The position numbers and the translations under genes are program-made. DNA of 64,000 nucleotides, taken from Tritrichomonas musculus. Its lineage: Eukaryota > Parabasalia > Tritrichomonadida > Tritrichomonadidae. Below, piece after piece: positions 10,622-20,506 of the stretch (position 1 is the first letter of the stretch; each line of letters begins with the position of its first letter). The notes below the pieces were generated by a model. It saw nothing but the letters and a program-made list of their open reading frames with translations. It made no database searches and was not told the origin of the DNA. The stretch spans positions 310,001-374,000 of the forward strand of contig JAPFFF010000054.1 of the NCBI GenBank assembly GCA_039105265.1. Reading direction: 5' to 3'.

Positions 10622-13600
10622 ATGATTCTCCTCCTCACTTGGCTAACTTTAATCGAAGTTTTGCCTGAGGATGGTCTTTTGCTTCAGACATATTCTACGG
10701 ACAACATAGGACGGCAAAATTTCTTTTTTTCACTTGGAACATCTGGTTACTCTTATCAATCGCTAGGCTATGAAGAAAATATGATTTTAAATTTAAGGCA
10801 GCATGAGTTAAGAATTGCTGTTCCATTTTGGATTCGATTTTTTGATGAATATTTTCATTTTTATTCTTTGCCCAAAATGCTATTTACTCATCCATTTTGT
10901 AATTTCATGCCTTCAGAAATTATATTCGATCCGATTGAAGTATTTACTGTTAAGAACGCGCATCTTTATGTTCAAAATATGCGATTAAATGAAGTTATGA
11001 TAATTAATGAGATAGTTACAAATTCAAAAAACATTTTTATACCTCAATTACGAATTATTCGTGTAATGCCGGGTAATGTTGTTTTTTATTCAATTTATAT
11101 TTGTCCTACAGAACCAGGCAATTTTCAAGATATTATTTTCGTTAAAACAAACTTTGGTACAGTTCCTTATTCAATCTCATATCAAGCTTATAAAACCCAG
11201 GATGACACTCTTACTCCAGTTTTAATTCATCATTACGCTCAAGATGAAATTAACATATCTATTTCAGTTCCATCTGAAATAGCCAACTTAAAAAAATCAA
11301 TTATTTTTGATTCATCTGTTTTTGATTCATCTCGTGTATTGATTACCAATAAAAATGTGTACATTGGATCATCAAGTTTAATTACATCAAGTTATATAAC
11401 ATTTGTGCACATATTAACAGCACATTTAAAATATACATTTCCAATAACAATACTTTCATCGCCTAAACCATTACAGCATATTTACCCTATTATAGTAATA
11501 CCGCCTATTACCAAAAGAGGTGAAACGTCGCAAGTAGAAATAATAATTGTTAATCCAACTGATGAAGTATTTGAAATAAATTTTGTATCGCTTAGGAATT
11601 TTCATTATAATGTCAAACTTATGAAAATTCAGCAGCCAATAATTGCACCTAAAAACTCTAAGACAGTTGTAGGCCAAATTGTTGCAACTGGAGACAGGGA
11701 AGGTGAGATAACCGGCTCTGTTCACATCAACTATATGAATCGTCAGAATCCAGTTAAATATGAAATGCTAATTCCAGTGAAAGGCTGCATATTATTTGGT
11801 AGTCTAACTTTTTCAGAGAAAGACATAAGCCTTCTATCGAACTCCACCCGAAAATTCACCATGATCAATAACTTCAGTGTACCGATTGCCATTTTTGGAA
11901 TCAATCCAGACTCCCCGTATTTCACGATCAGTGAATTTGAGCCATTTTTACTTTTACCGGGTCAAAGATCTCCAGATATTAAAGTCATGTTTAATTATAC
12001 CTCGTCCGAAGTGAACTGTGACACCAAAATAACGATTGTCACCAACATCACCTCCTTTTCAATCCGAGCACACGGTCTCACCGGCAAAATCACCATAAGT
12101 GACCCAAAAAGGACCCATCAAGCGTCAAATTTCAGAAGGTCCCTTCTTCAAGAGGACCTAGGGAGTCGATTTTGCAACTCTGTTGAGAATTTCACCTTTA
12201 TCATCAAGAATCCGAATCCAGTCGAATTTGCCGTCTACAAGGTCAAGACGACCTGCGGCATCCGCGTGACATGCGAGAAGGAATTTGTTGTCAAAGCGGA
12301 GTCCGAGTACGTTCTGAATGTCCTTGTCCTCTACAAGAAGATGTCGGAGAAGAAGCGGAGTGACCAGATCACTTTTTATGGGACCGGCAAGTCACTTTTG
12401 GTCACTTTTTCATGGGTCCCTGTTCACGGCAAGATCAACATAACTTGCTACTTCAAGCAGACGGTTTATTACGGTTATTGTTACCTCACCAACCTTTCGG
12501 TTGTATCGAGCTACAAGTCGAACTTCGTCGTCGACAATATCATCTCAGTTGATCCTTCAAACTCGACCAGATTTGACCTCATAAACGATACAATTGAAAT
12601 CATACCAGAACAAACCGTGCCGATAGGAAATGTCACTTTTATCCTCGACCAGCAGTTCATCCAAGGGACAAGGTTTGAGCACCTCCTCGAACACGAGCGG
12701 AACCTGAAAAGTTTCCTCGATAATTGGGAGAACGACTCGTGTCCGACCAAGCTTTACCTGTACCTTCGAATCGGCCCGGACTACTTTTTGAGAGCCAAAC
12801 TGAAATTTGATGTTGACTTTTCAAAGCCCGACGATATAGAATTGAATATAGGGAAGGTTGTTATCGGCTCTTACAAAAATACAACGATAGCGATTCCAAA
12901 CCAATTCTTCACGTCGGTTAGGTACTTAATTTTTGATAACGAAGACGTTAAATTTGAGGACACTGAGTTCACCTTGGAAACCGATAGCATAGCTATCGTT
13001 GACTTCCTCTTTCACGGAAAAGTGCTCGGTACAATAACCGCCAACATCCCAATCTTGTCAAATACAAGTTCACCTTTCCTGGCCAAAATAACGGCAACCG
13101 TCGTTGATATAAAAATAAACGTACATCCAAAGGAGCTTTATTTTGAGCCAACGTCACTTTTTCAGAGGCCTATCAAAAAAACGGTTTACGTGACAAACAA
13201 GGGAGACACCGATATCCTTCTCAATAATTTCACTACTAAACCGGTCGGATCAAAGGCCAAATTTGTCCCTTTCAAATTTGAAAGCAACTGTACGATCATT
13301 TTGCATTCAAATTGTACTTGCTTGGTCGTGCTGACTGCCAATAATTGGCAGCTTTATAACGCCTCTTTCGACTTCTTTGTTCAAAGCCACTTGACCAGAA
13401 AAACCGTCCGTTTGAGATCAACCGTCGGTGAGTCATTTCACTGGAAAGTCGTCTTGATTAAAAAAGTGGCTTGGAATTCTTTGCTGCTGCTGGCCCTGGC
13501 TTATCCAATCTATCTGATCGCGCGGGCCTTCATTTCGATGTCGCACAACAAAAAATTGTTCGACTTGAAATTGAAGGAGTTGCCCGATGAAATTGATAAG

Positions 13601-13768
13601 CTCTCCGCTGCCAAGTCTTCAATGTTCTCTGTCGCTACACAGGCATCTGGACCGGCCGATGCCTCCGGCGGTTCTTGGGTGCAGATACACAACGAGCACG
13701 AGGTCGATGTGCCCGTGCCAAGAGACATTATTGACGCACTAAGAACTGCCTTGAAAAAAATTGAATAA
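10622..13768 (+). CDS. TMEM131-like secretory-pathway membrane protein
   Basis: 1048 aa, starting at ATG 10622 with a hydrophobic leader (MILLLTWLTLIEVL). The N-terminal region (about residues 85-190) contains FMPSEIIFDPIEVF followed by alternating hydrophobic strands and a ...CPTEPGNF... strand pair. This recalls the PapD-like module of TMEM131, a family linked to cargo secretion through TRAPP contacts. A long beta-rich lumenal region with several N-x-S/T sites follows. One transmembrane segment lies near residues 945-972, with a cytosolic tail of about 75 residues. This is a type I protein of probably ER/Golgi location. Oddity: the first ~1.2 kb uses A/T-ending codons, whereas from about 11850 to the stop the codons are clearly G/C richer. 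Family call is from memory of domain pattern and moderate. Confidence 0.7.
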   Translation: MILLLTWLTLIEVLPEDGLLLQTYSTDNIGRQNFFFSLGTSGYSYQSLGYEENMILNLRQHELRIAVPFWIRFFDEYFHFYSLPKMLFTHPFCNFMPSEIIFDPIEVFTVKNAHLYVQNMRLNEVMIINEIVTNSKNIFIPQLRIIRVMPGNVVFYSIYICPTEPGNFQDIIFVKTNFGTVPYSISYQAYKTQDDTLTPVLIHHYAQDEINISISVPSEIANLKKSIIFDSSVFDSSRVLITNKNVYIGSSSLITSSYITFVHILTAHLKYTFPITILSSPKPLQHIYPIIVIPPITKRGETSQVEIIIVNPTDEVFEINFVSLRNFHYNVKLMKIQQPIIAPKNSKTVVGQIVATGDREGEITGSVHINYMNRQNPVKYEMLIPVKGCILFGSLTFSEKDISLLSNSTRKFTMINNFSVPIAIFGINPDSPYFTISEFEPFLLLPGQRSPDIKVMFNYTSSEVNCDTKITIVTNITSFSIRAHGLTGKITISDPKRTHQASNFRRSLLQEDLGSRFCNSVENFTFIIKNPNPVEFAVYKVKTTCGIRVTCEKEFVVKAESEYVLNVLVLYKKMSEKKRSDQITFYGTGKSLLVTFSWVPVHGKINITCYFKQTVYYGYCYLTNLSVVSSYKSNFVVDNIISVDPSNSTRFDLINDTIEIIPEQTVPIGNVTFILDQQFIQGTRFEHLLEHERNLKSFLDNWENDSCPTKLYLYLRIGPDYFLRAKLKFDVDFSKPDDIELNIGKVVIGSYKNTTIAIPNQFFTSVRYLIFDNEDVKFEDTEFTLETDSIAIVDFLFHGKVLGTITANIPILSNTSSPFLAKITATVVDIKINVHPKELYFEPTSLFQRPIKKTVYVTNKGDTDILLNNFTTKPVGSKAKFVPFKFESNCTIILHSNCTCLVVLTANNWQLYNASFDFFVQSHLTRKTVRLRSTVGESFHWKVVLIKKVAWNSLLLLALAYPIYLIARAFISMSHNKKLFDLKLKELPDEIDKLSAAKSSMFSVATQASGPADASGGSWVQIHNEHEVDVPVPRDIIDALRTALKKIE

Positions 13769-13916
13769 TATTATTTGCGTATAGATTTTTATTTTCTATC
13801 TATCTTTCTTTCTTATTGTTTTTACATTTTATAAATAAAAGAAGATATTATAAATTATTTTGTAGAATTTTTTATGTTAACAAAATAAAAATATTATTGT
13901 TTTTGTTATCATTTGA

Positions 13917-13946
<30 letters not shown>

Positions 13947-13949
<3 letters not shown>

Positions 13950-14412
13950 GCATGTTATTTTGAGAATCGATATCAGAATTGACACTTTTTTAATCTTGAT
14001 AATCCATTATCAGTTTACAAACCTGATATCGATATTCTCAGGAAATCGTAAACCAAATAAGAAATGTTATATGAAAAATTTTGTAAAATTGATAACGATT
14101 ATTGGTTATCAATCATTATCAGACATTTTTCACTTGCTAAAAATGATTAGATGATATTTGTCTATTTGTAAAATAATATATCACTTAGATAAAACATATA
14201 TTCTCGTTTTTTATAAGTTAAAATTTATTATATACAAATATATTTGAATTTTTCATTTCTAAAAAATTTGAATACTTTCGAAAATTTTTTTTCTTGATCA
14301 TAATTTTTCTCGATATTTGATATCGATATCGATTATCAAATTAATAACTTTGTTATCAATATCAAAAAACGTACTGATAATTGATATCGATTATCGAGAT
14401 ATAACAAGCCTA
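13947..14412. mobile_element. GATATC-rich MITE with TAGGC(A/T)TGTTAT termini
   Basis: Left end TAGGCATGTTAT and right end ATAACAAGCCTA are inverted; subterminal copies of AATCGATATCA and GATATCGATTATC extend the pairing. It directly abuts a 29-base T run on the left, and eight T follow on the right, compatible with an 8-bp T duplication that cannot be proven in a homopolymer. It lies in the convergent gap between the TMEM131-like gene and the Sfi1-like gene. No credible ORF. Confidence 0.7.
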
Positions 14413-14607
14413 TTTTTTTTTGATATGTTCTTCTAATAAATGTTCTATGTGTTGAATATTAAATTTTATATATATGTTTTCAATAATTATGTTTGTGATA
14501 TATGTATTTATATCTTGGCTTAAATTGTTATTATTACTTAAAGATTATAATAATTAAATTACTGATAATAATATTTATTAAAAACAAAATAAAATTATAT
14601 ATTAATG

Positions 14608-16170
14608 TTAAAAAAGATTAGAACATCTGCCATTCAAGAGAGTTATGAGTTCATTAATATTGTCATCATCCTGAAAATCGCAATTAATAAATGATTTAAA
14701 TCGATCAAAATACCGTTTCTTCAATTTTTGATTATAGAAATCTTCTGCTTTTTGTTCTTTACTTCTGGGAATTTCAAGGGTCACTTGAGCAAATGCATCA
14801 AAGTATTTTTTCATTGAAATATGTCTGAAGTATTGTTCAGCGCGAACATTTATCATAACTGAATAATTATGCCAAGCCTTGAAAAACTTAATTTTAAGTT
14901 GACGCTTCCTAAAACGATTTGCAATAATATTTTTCTTTCTAATTTGATCTTTGGCACGAATTATCCAAGTCATAAAAGCGCGTTGTTTTAAATGTGCATA
15001 AACAACTCTGGATGCGACATATTTCACTTCAGCTTCCTCTTTGAAACGTTGGTAAGTTATTTGCCAGCGACCAAAATATCTAGATAAAGCAAATGAAATA
15101 CGTACTTGTTGGCATTCTTTCTTTTTCCTTTGTAATTGCACATATCTAACCCAAATATCAAAAAATTCTTGTTTAACTTCAATTTGTCTCTGTCTTAATT
15201 TTAACTTCATTTGTCGAAAAGCTGCATTTTTGAGAATTTTTGCATGCATGTATTGTACCCTACTATATGTAATTTCACGAATTACGATTCTGGCCCACAA
15301 ATTAACTAACCGTTTCTTTCTTCGACGAATAGTTAATTTATATTTGTGAATAAACTTGCTAAAAGCTCTAACAACTAGGTAGTTATTTCGATTTTGAACA
15401 ATTTTTGTATAATTTTGACGATCTATAAGTGCTATTTGAAGTTTCTTACGCCATTTTGTAAAAAATGCACGTTTCATTTGGTTTTGAACAGGATTTTTGA
15501 GCATTTTTTTCGCGTATAAAATACGCCAATTATCAAACATAAGTTCAAGTCGTTTATTATGATATCTATCATGAAGTTTCTGTTCGGCTGTTTTATTTTT
15601 ATGAATTCTGTATCGATTTCTCCATATTCGCATATATTGCTTTAGTTTAACTCTGTTTACTCTTGCCCTGATTTTGAGCATTTTTCGTTGATTCTTAAAG
15701 AATTTAGCCCATTGAATAAAATATCTCTTTTTTAAACGTCTATCATTATTATAGCTAAAAACACGTCTCATTGCAACATTTTTCCAATAAATAACTGCTT
15801 CTATTGCTTTTTGTCTTAAATTATCTCGTTCTCTTATTCGTGTATAAGTCATTATTTTCCAAATTTTGAATGCGTGTTGTTGTTTTTTGAATAACGCATC
15901 TTGATAGCTGTCTTTCCATCTTTGAAAATAAAGTTGAAATACAAAATGATCGAATTGTAAAATGGATTCTATATCTTTTTCATACTGTTTTGACTTTTCG
16001 TAAATAACACTCCTCCATGCTTCAAACGCTTTTTGTAATCGAAGATTTTTTTTGTTCGTTGATAAATTAATATTGCATTGATAGCATGAAATGCCGCCAA
16101 AATCGATAAGCATTGATTTTGATTGTGTTTCATGAAACGAGAGCCGTTCAAATTGTGCACTTAAATTCAT
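14608..16170 (-). CDS. Sfi1-type centrin-binding repeat protein
   Basis: 520 aa from ATG 16170. A repeat of about 25-35 residues with a central tryptophan runs through almost the whole chain. Examples are AFEAWRSVI, YFQRWKDSY, AFKIWKIMT, YFIQWAKFF, YMRIWRNRY, MFDNWRILY, FFTKWRKKL, FFDIWVRYV, YFGRWQITY, AFMTWIIRA and FFKAWHNYS, with weaker YFDAF and YFDRF copies at the end. This A-x-x-x-W pattern, with hydrophobic residues on one face and many Arg/Lys, is the centrin-binding repeat of Sfi1. It predicts a long single helix that lines up centrins at basal bodies or spindle poles. At least 13 repeats can be counted. The family is usually longer in fungi and animals. Basal-body/spindle location is inference. 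Confidence 0.85.
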   Translation of the reverse strand: MNLSAQFERLSFHETQSKSMLIDFGGISCYQCNINLSTNKKNLRLQKAFEAWRSVIYEKSKQYEKDIESILQFDHFVFQLYFQRWKDSYQDALFKKQQHAFKIWKIMTYTRIRERDNLRQKAIEAVIYWKNVAMRRVFSYNNDRRLKKRYFIQWAKFFKNQRKMLKIRARVNRVKLKQYMRIWRNRYRIHKNKTAEQKLHDRYHNKRLELMFDNWRILYAKKMLKNPVQNQMKRAFFTKWRKKLQIALIDRQNYTKIVQNRNNYLVVRAFSKFIHKYKLTIRRRKKRLVNLWARIVIREITYSRVQYMHAKILKNAAFRQMKLKLRQRQIEVKQEFFDIWVRYVQLQRKKKECQQVRISFALSRYFGRWQITYQRFKEEAEVKYVASRVVYAHLKQRAFMTWIIRAKDQIRKKNIIANRFRKRQLKIKFFKAWHNYSVMINVRAEQYFRHISMKKYFDAFAQVTLEIPRSKEQKAEDFYNQKLKKRYFDRFKSFINCDFQDDDNINELITLLNGRCSNLF

Positions 16171-16596
16171 TTATTATTAATATTAAAGTAAAAATTTATG
16201 TAAATGAACGTTTATTAATTCAAAATTTTCGAAAAGTTCAATGAAAGTATGCAATAGCATGTTCATTTTTGCCATTTTTTAGATTAAAATCCATTAATTA
16301 TTAACACAATATAATTAAAATTCATTGAAATGTGTTTTTAAAGAAAAATAAATTATTTAATTGATCAAAATAGTTATTTAGCATTTTGTATTATTTCTCT
16401 TTACCATAGACAAGGTAATAAATTCATATACTCATAAAGAGCAGAAACGTTGATCAATCAATAATATTAGATGAAAAAGAAATAATAATAATAAATCGAG
16501 TAAGAAGATTTTAATTAATACATAAGAAATAATAAACTAATTACTTATATAAATATAAATATAAATAAAAAAATAAAATTTCAGCTTCATATCTCG
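16171..16596. other. Intergenic between two minus-strand genes
   Basis: A+T-rich spacer between the TRAPPC9-like stop and the Sfi1-like start. No ORF, RNA gene or repeat is recognised. It should contain the promoter of the Sfi1-like gene; a TCATTTAC initiator-like string lies about 38 bases upstream of that ATG on the minus strand. Confidence 0.5.
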
Positions 16597-19455
16597 TTAT
16601 TCTGTAACATCAACTGTAACAAATGTCTGGCCTTCGATACCCGTTGATGAAGTATAATTAACATAGAACTTATTCATTTTAGCAACGCCAAAGCAAAGCA
16701 CAAAATCGAACTGAGTCTTTCCTTTGTCAACTTTTTGATTTAATTCTCCTTCCCATAAAATTGCACCATTTTCCTCGTCATCATCATCAGAAATTTCATT
16801 TGATAATTCGATACCACATAAAATCATTTCTTTATCGAAGGAGATTGTTAATAAATACTTGGTGTCAATTGATAGATCAGTGACAATTTCTTCATTTTCA
16901 TCTTTCCATTCAAATTTTGCTTGAATCCTTCTTGATTCAATTCCATTAAATAGTTCTTCATCAACTGCTGTTTGTTTGGTGACTAATTCGCCTCTTCTGA
17001 TCGAAGAAACAGTCCATTCAAAATTCCATCGATCCATGATTCGTTGAAGCATTGAAACGCACATTGCAACTCTCAAACGTTGAGTAAGATTAAGAGACTT
17101 GCCAATTTCTGCTTCCTTGATCTTTGTTGTAGCAATTAAATTTGCTTTGTTGGCATCACTGCCATTTGAAATAAGATCGCCTGGATTATAAGTTCCAACT
17201 ATCAGGAGCGATTCATCTTGTCCGATAAGTCCGGAGGACTCAGAATCGCAAAGATTACTTTTATACATAAAGCTGCATGGTGCATTATTTCGAACTTCAA
17301 AGCCAATAAAGACCTTATCGCATGATTTTTCACCACGAGGATGAGCTGTCATTAGGTAAATACGACATATTTCAAGAGAATCATCGATAACTAGTTTTTG
17401 GCGGATATTATGAGAGCAGCAATACTCAGAATCTTGGCAAGAAGCAACAATTTTGGCTGCAAGGTGTTCTTCACCTTTGAGAGCAGTTAATGCACAGCGT
17501 AATTTAGACATGCAATGAGGATTAATTGGTAATTTGGGTCCTTCAATAAGTCGAGCAATATCAGGCTGAAGGAAGTTGATTTGTAGATTCGAAATTGGAA
17601 TTTCGCCTAGATTTGTAATCCATATTGTAAATTCATGTACTTCACCGTCATATAATGTTAAACTAGACGAAAGTGGAAGGTCTGTTCGTAAATGAAAGTT
17701 GGGTACATTTCTAACAGCAGATATAGTAATAGGCTCTTTTAGTAAAAAGTTCTGCTTGGCGCCGAAAAATGACATTGAAATTCCTTTAATTGTGCATTGA
17801 CCTTCTTTCAATGCTGTGATATGGCAGGGGATTATATTTTCCGAATTTGGTTTAAGATATTGAGTACTTGTATCGCAAAATGATGAATTATCAGCAATTA
17901 AGTGAACATTTTCTGCTTTCAAAGTAATTGAGAAAGGATTATAAAAGTGGGCGCTTACAGTAATTAAATGATTAATGTCAACTGTAAATTCGGAAAAAGT
18001 GTCAGTATTAGAAAGATATGAATAGAGGAAAACGCCACTGCCACTTCGCTTATTAATATCTTGCTTCGTAATTGTATAAGGTAATTTATCAATTTCCATT
18101 TTTGAAAGTTGCAATGGTAATGATATCTTTTCACAAGAATGTGCTTCAAGTTCGTTAAATAGATTTGTTTGGTTTTCAAAATTTAATGATGGGCCAATTG
18201 TACTCATGGTTTTTGACAAAAAATTTGAATATACAGGCATTGGTACTTTTTCCTTTTCTTCTAACAAAGTCATAATCATAGGTATGCATAAATCTCTAAT
18301 TTGAACGACACTTGAAGAATCTGATGACTTTAGTATTATATTTAATGCAAAAATTGTATAAGTATTTGCAGTATCCGTTTGCACAAATGTTTTTGAAAAC
18401 TGGGAAGCAAGAAGTGCAGCGCGCCGTTTCATTCCTAAGCGGCTAACAACGTTTATAAGATCCCAAGAACGGAAAATAACTTCTTCATCCTTTGAGTGCT
18501 GATCGATGTAATAAGCAATAGATTGTATAATTTCTGTATATCCACATATTATTACTCTTATTCCGCAGTCAATACAGCTTCCATGATAATATGCTTTGTT
18601 GTAATTATTAGCAGCAGCCATGAAAAGTTGTAGTGGTCTTTGAGTAAAATTAGGAAGCCAATTAAAGGCTGCTGGTTGTGAACTACTAGGTATTAATTTA
18701 TGTGTATGCGTAAAATCAGGATTTCGAAGTTCCATCAAGCCGATAATTTCATAAAAAGAGCCAAGAAGAGCATAATTGCTTGTGCCTTCAAGTTCTTTCA
18801 TAGCTCCTTTGACAATTTGAAGGAATTCTGTTGTATTATTCGAAAGTCCGGCAAAATCTGCTCGAACCTTTGCATCACGAACACTCTTTGGTTCAAGTTT
18901 CAATTCGTTAAAGCCATATTCAAGTAGTTTTATAACTGTAGAAGCGATTGGGCGAGCAATGAAATCTTGTATGCACGAAATAGCGACAGAAGTTGTAAAA
19001 TTGTCAAAGCAAACGCAAGTTGTTTCTGTATGATATCGGAAAAGAGATTCTGTAGCTTGGTAAATAACAAAAGTAGATCGATCAATTTTTATTTCTTCGC
19101 AACTTAAAAATATATTTCTGGTTTCGTCGATATTTTTATTGACTGAGTAATCAATAAATGCAAGAGTGCAATACCATTTTAAAAATGTATGATATTTTTT
19201 CTTGTCAAGAGATTTTTGAAATTGGATAAGATCGTTGATCGAACGGCAATATATAGGTTGAACAATAATAGCGTTTGGGACTTCAACATCAAATTTTTCG
19301 CAGGCGCTCGCTAAATGTGGAAAATTCTTACTTGATATGCTAAATTGAGAAGAGCAAAGTTCTTTCATAGCCTCTAAACAGTCATCAGAAACTTCAGACG
19401 CAGCAACTACAAGTAGAGGAGTTGCATACTGAATATCCTGGACGACTTGATTCAT
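16597..19455 (-). CDS. TRAPPC9/Trs120-like TRAPP II subunit
   Basis: 952 aa from ATG 19455. The N-terminal part is an alpha/beta region. A helical segment with CCXD-like spacing then leads to LGMKRRAALLASQF near residue 340, close to the conserved (L/I)G(F/M)-x-RK(A/S)A motif of Trs120/TRAPPC9. The C-terminal half is a run of beta-sandwich domains (e.g. SLTLYDGEVHEFTIWITNLG near residue 600, typical ASPM/Ig-like trafficking modules). The family tethers Golgi and endosomal vesicles and helps activate Rab GTPases; the protein would act on the cytosolic face. Length is shorter than the human protein but near the expected protist size. Recognition rests on motif memory, not alignment. An alternative is another large TRAPP-associated adaptor with the same architecture. 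Confidence 0.7.
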   Translation of the reverse strand: MNQVVQDIQYATPLLVVAASEVSDDCLEAMKELCSSQFSISSKNFPHLASACEKFDVEVPNAIIVQPIYCRSINDLIQFQKSLDKKKYHTFLKWYCTLAFIDYSVNKNIDETRNIFLSCEEIKIDRSTFVIYQATESLFRYHTETTCVCFDNFTTSVAISCIQDFIARPIASTVIKLLEYGFNELKLEPKSVRDAKVRADFAGLSNNTTEFLQIVKGAMKELEGTSNYALLGSFYEIIGLMELRNPDFTHTHKLIPSSSQPAAFNWLPNFTQRPLQLFMAAANNYNKAYYHGSCIDCGIRVIICGYTEIIQSIAYYIDQHSKDEEVIFRSWDLINVVSRLGMKRRAALLASQFSKTFVQTDTANTYTIFALNIILKSSDSSSVVQIRDLCIPMIMTLLEEKEKVPMPVYSNFLSKTMSTIGPSLNFENQTNLFNELEAHSCEKISLPLQLSKMEIDKLPYTITKQDINKRSGSGVFLYSYLSNTDTFSEFTVDINHLITVSAHFYNPFSITLKAENVHLIADNSSFCDTSTQYLKPNSENIIPCHITALKEGQCTIKGISMSFFGAKQNFLLKEPITISAVRNVPNFHLRTDLPLSSSLTLYDGEVHEFTIWITNLGEIPISNLQINFLQPDIARLIEGPKLPINPHCMSKLRCALTALKGEEHLAAKIVASCQDSEYCCSHNIRQKLVIDDSLEICRIYLMTAHPRGEKSCDKVFIGFEVRNNAPCSFMYKSNLCDSESSGLIGQDESLLIVGTYNPGDLISNGSDANKANLIATTKIKEAEIGKSLNLTQRLRVAMCVSMLQRIMDRWNFEWTVSSIRRGELVTKQTAVDEELFNGIESRRIQAKFEWKDENEEIVTDLSIDTKYLLTISFDKEMILCGIELSNEISDDDDEENGAILWEGELNQKVDKGKTQFDFVLCFGVAKMNKFYVNYTSSTGIEGQTFVTVDVTE

Positions 19456-19809
19456 TTATATAATATTTTAAACGATTATTTTTTGAATATGTTGACCTTC
19501 TCAAAAGGTCAATTATCAAAAAATTAAAAGATTTAATAAAAACTTTACGAAAAAAAATCGTTATTTTTATTACGATTTAAACAGCAAGAAATCTATCATA
19601 TAATGTGATGGTTTGTTTGATTTGTATGCAATGAAACTTTTCATTTTGCCAAAATTTCAAATTATACATATTTACTGAAAATATATTTGAAATTGTAAAT
19701 GATATCAAAAATATGTAATTATAATTTAAATGTAATATTGTTTAACAAAAGTTAATATACTTAATTTGGAAAAGTAAAAATATAGTTTAATTGTATTAGA
19801 ACAAATTGA
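19456..19809. other. Intergenic, nothing recognised
   Basis: A+T-rich spacer between two minus-strand genes; it should hold the promoter of the TRAPPC9-like gene. No feature is supported. Confidence 0.5.
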
Positions 19810-20286
19810 TCAATTAAGTGGGTGGTATGCATCACCTTTATCATTTGTAAGATTGTCATTTTGGTAATTATTTCCATTATTTGGGTATTCATAATTTTCT
19901 CTTGATGGTCCGCGTTGACCAAAAATAGGAGCAAATGGTGGGAAACTTAAAAAGTGGATAACGATACTGAATATTCCTGCAATCCAAAAAATTATCCATG
20001 AAGCAAGTCGAAATCCTCTATGAGATGAAAATATGCATCCTATAATAATATACAAAATTCCTCGTCCAATATAGCTCTCAATGAATACAATTTGTGATAT
20101 AAAAGGAAAATCAGCGAGCAATACCCATGCATCTATAACGCAGAAGAATATTATGACAAAGCTATTTAGTATTGCGTGAGCTGATTTTTCGCCAAACAAT
20201 ATGAGAGAAACTATTACACCAAATGTATCAAGTAAAATGAAAACAAATTGGAGAATCGTATTAGGTGTGAAATTTATTTTTGGCAT
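19810..20286 (-). CDS. Small four-TM protein, COPI-associated/Tvp15-like
   Basis: 158 aa from ATG 20286. Four hydrophobic stretches lie near residues 9-30, 38-60, 68-88 and 93-115, followed by a hydrophilic Asn-rich tail of about 40 residues (NNGNNYQNDN). The string YIGRGILYIIIGCI in the third segment matches the G-R-G-x-x-Y-x-x-x-G pattern of the COPI-associated protein family (Tvp15-like), small Golgi membrane proteins. Size and topology fit that family. The role in Golgi membranes is inferred from the family. Other small four-TM families with a GRG motif cannot be excluded. Confidence 0.6.
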   Translation of the reverse strand: MPKINFTPNTILQFVFILLDTFGVIVSLILFGEKSAHAILNSFVIIFFCVIDAWVLLADFPFISQIVFIESYIGRGILYIIIGCIFSSHRGFRLASWIIFWIAGIFSIVIHFLSFPPFAPIFGQRGPSRENYEYPNNGNNYQNDNLTNDKGDAYHPLN

Positions 20287-20506
20287 CTTATGAAAAAATA
20301 AAAATCTTCAATTTCAATATTCTTATCGTTTGTATTGAAATGAGTAAAACTTTTTGATAAATAGATAAACGATAAGAAGCCTTTATCTAAAGCGTTAATT
20401 GATGTTGCTTTCTCTCTTAATTTAATTAAAATAGATATAGGAAAAGAAATAACTGAGAAAAATTATTTTTAAAATTTTACTTAAATAAAGGTAATCTCTG
20501 ATTTTA

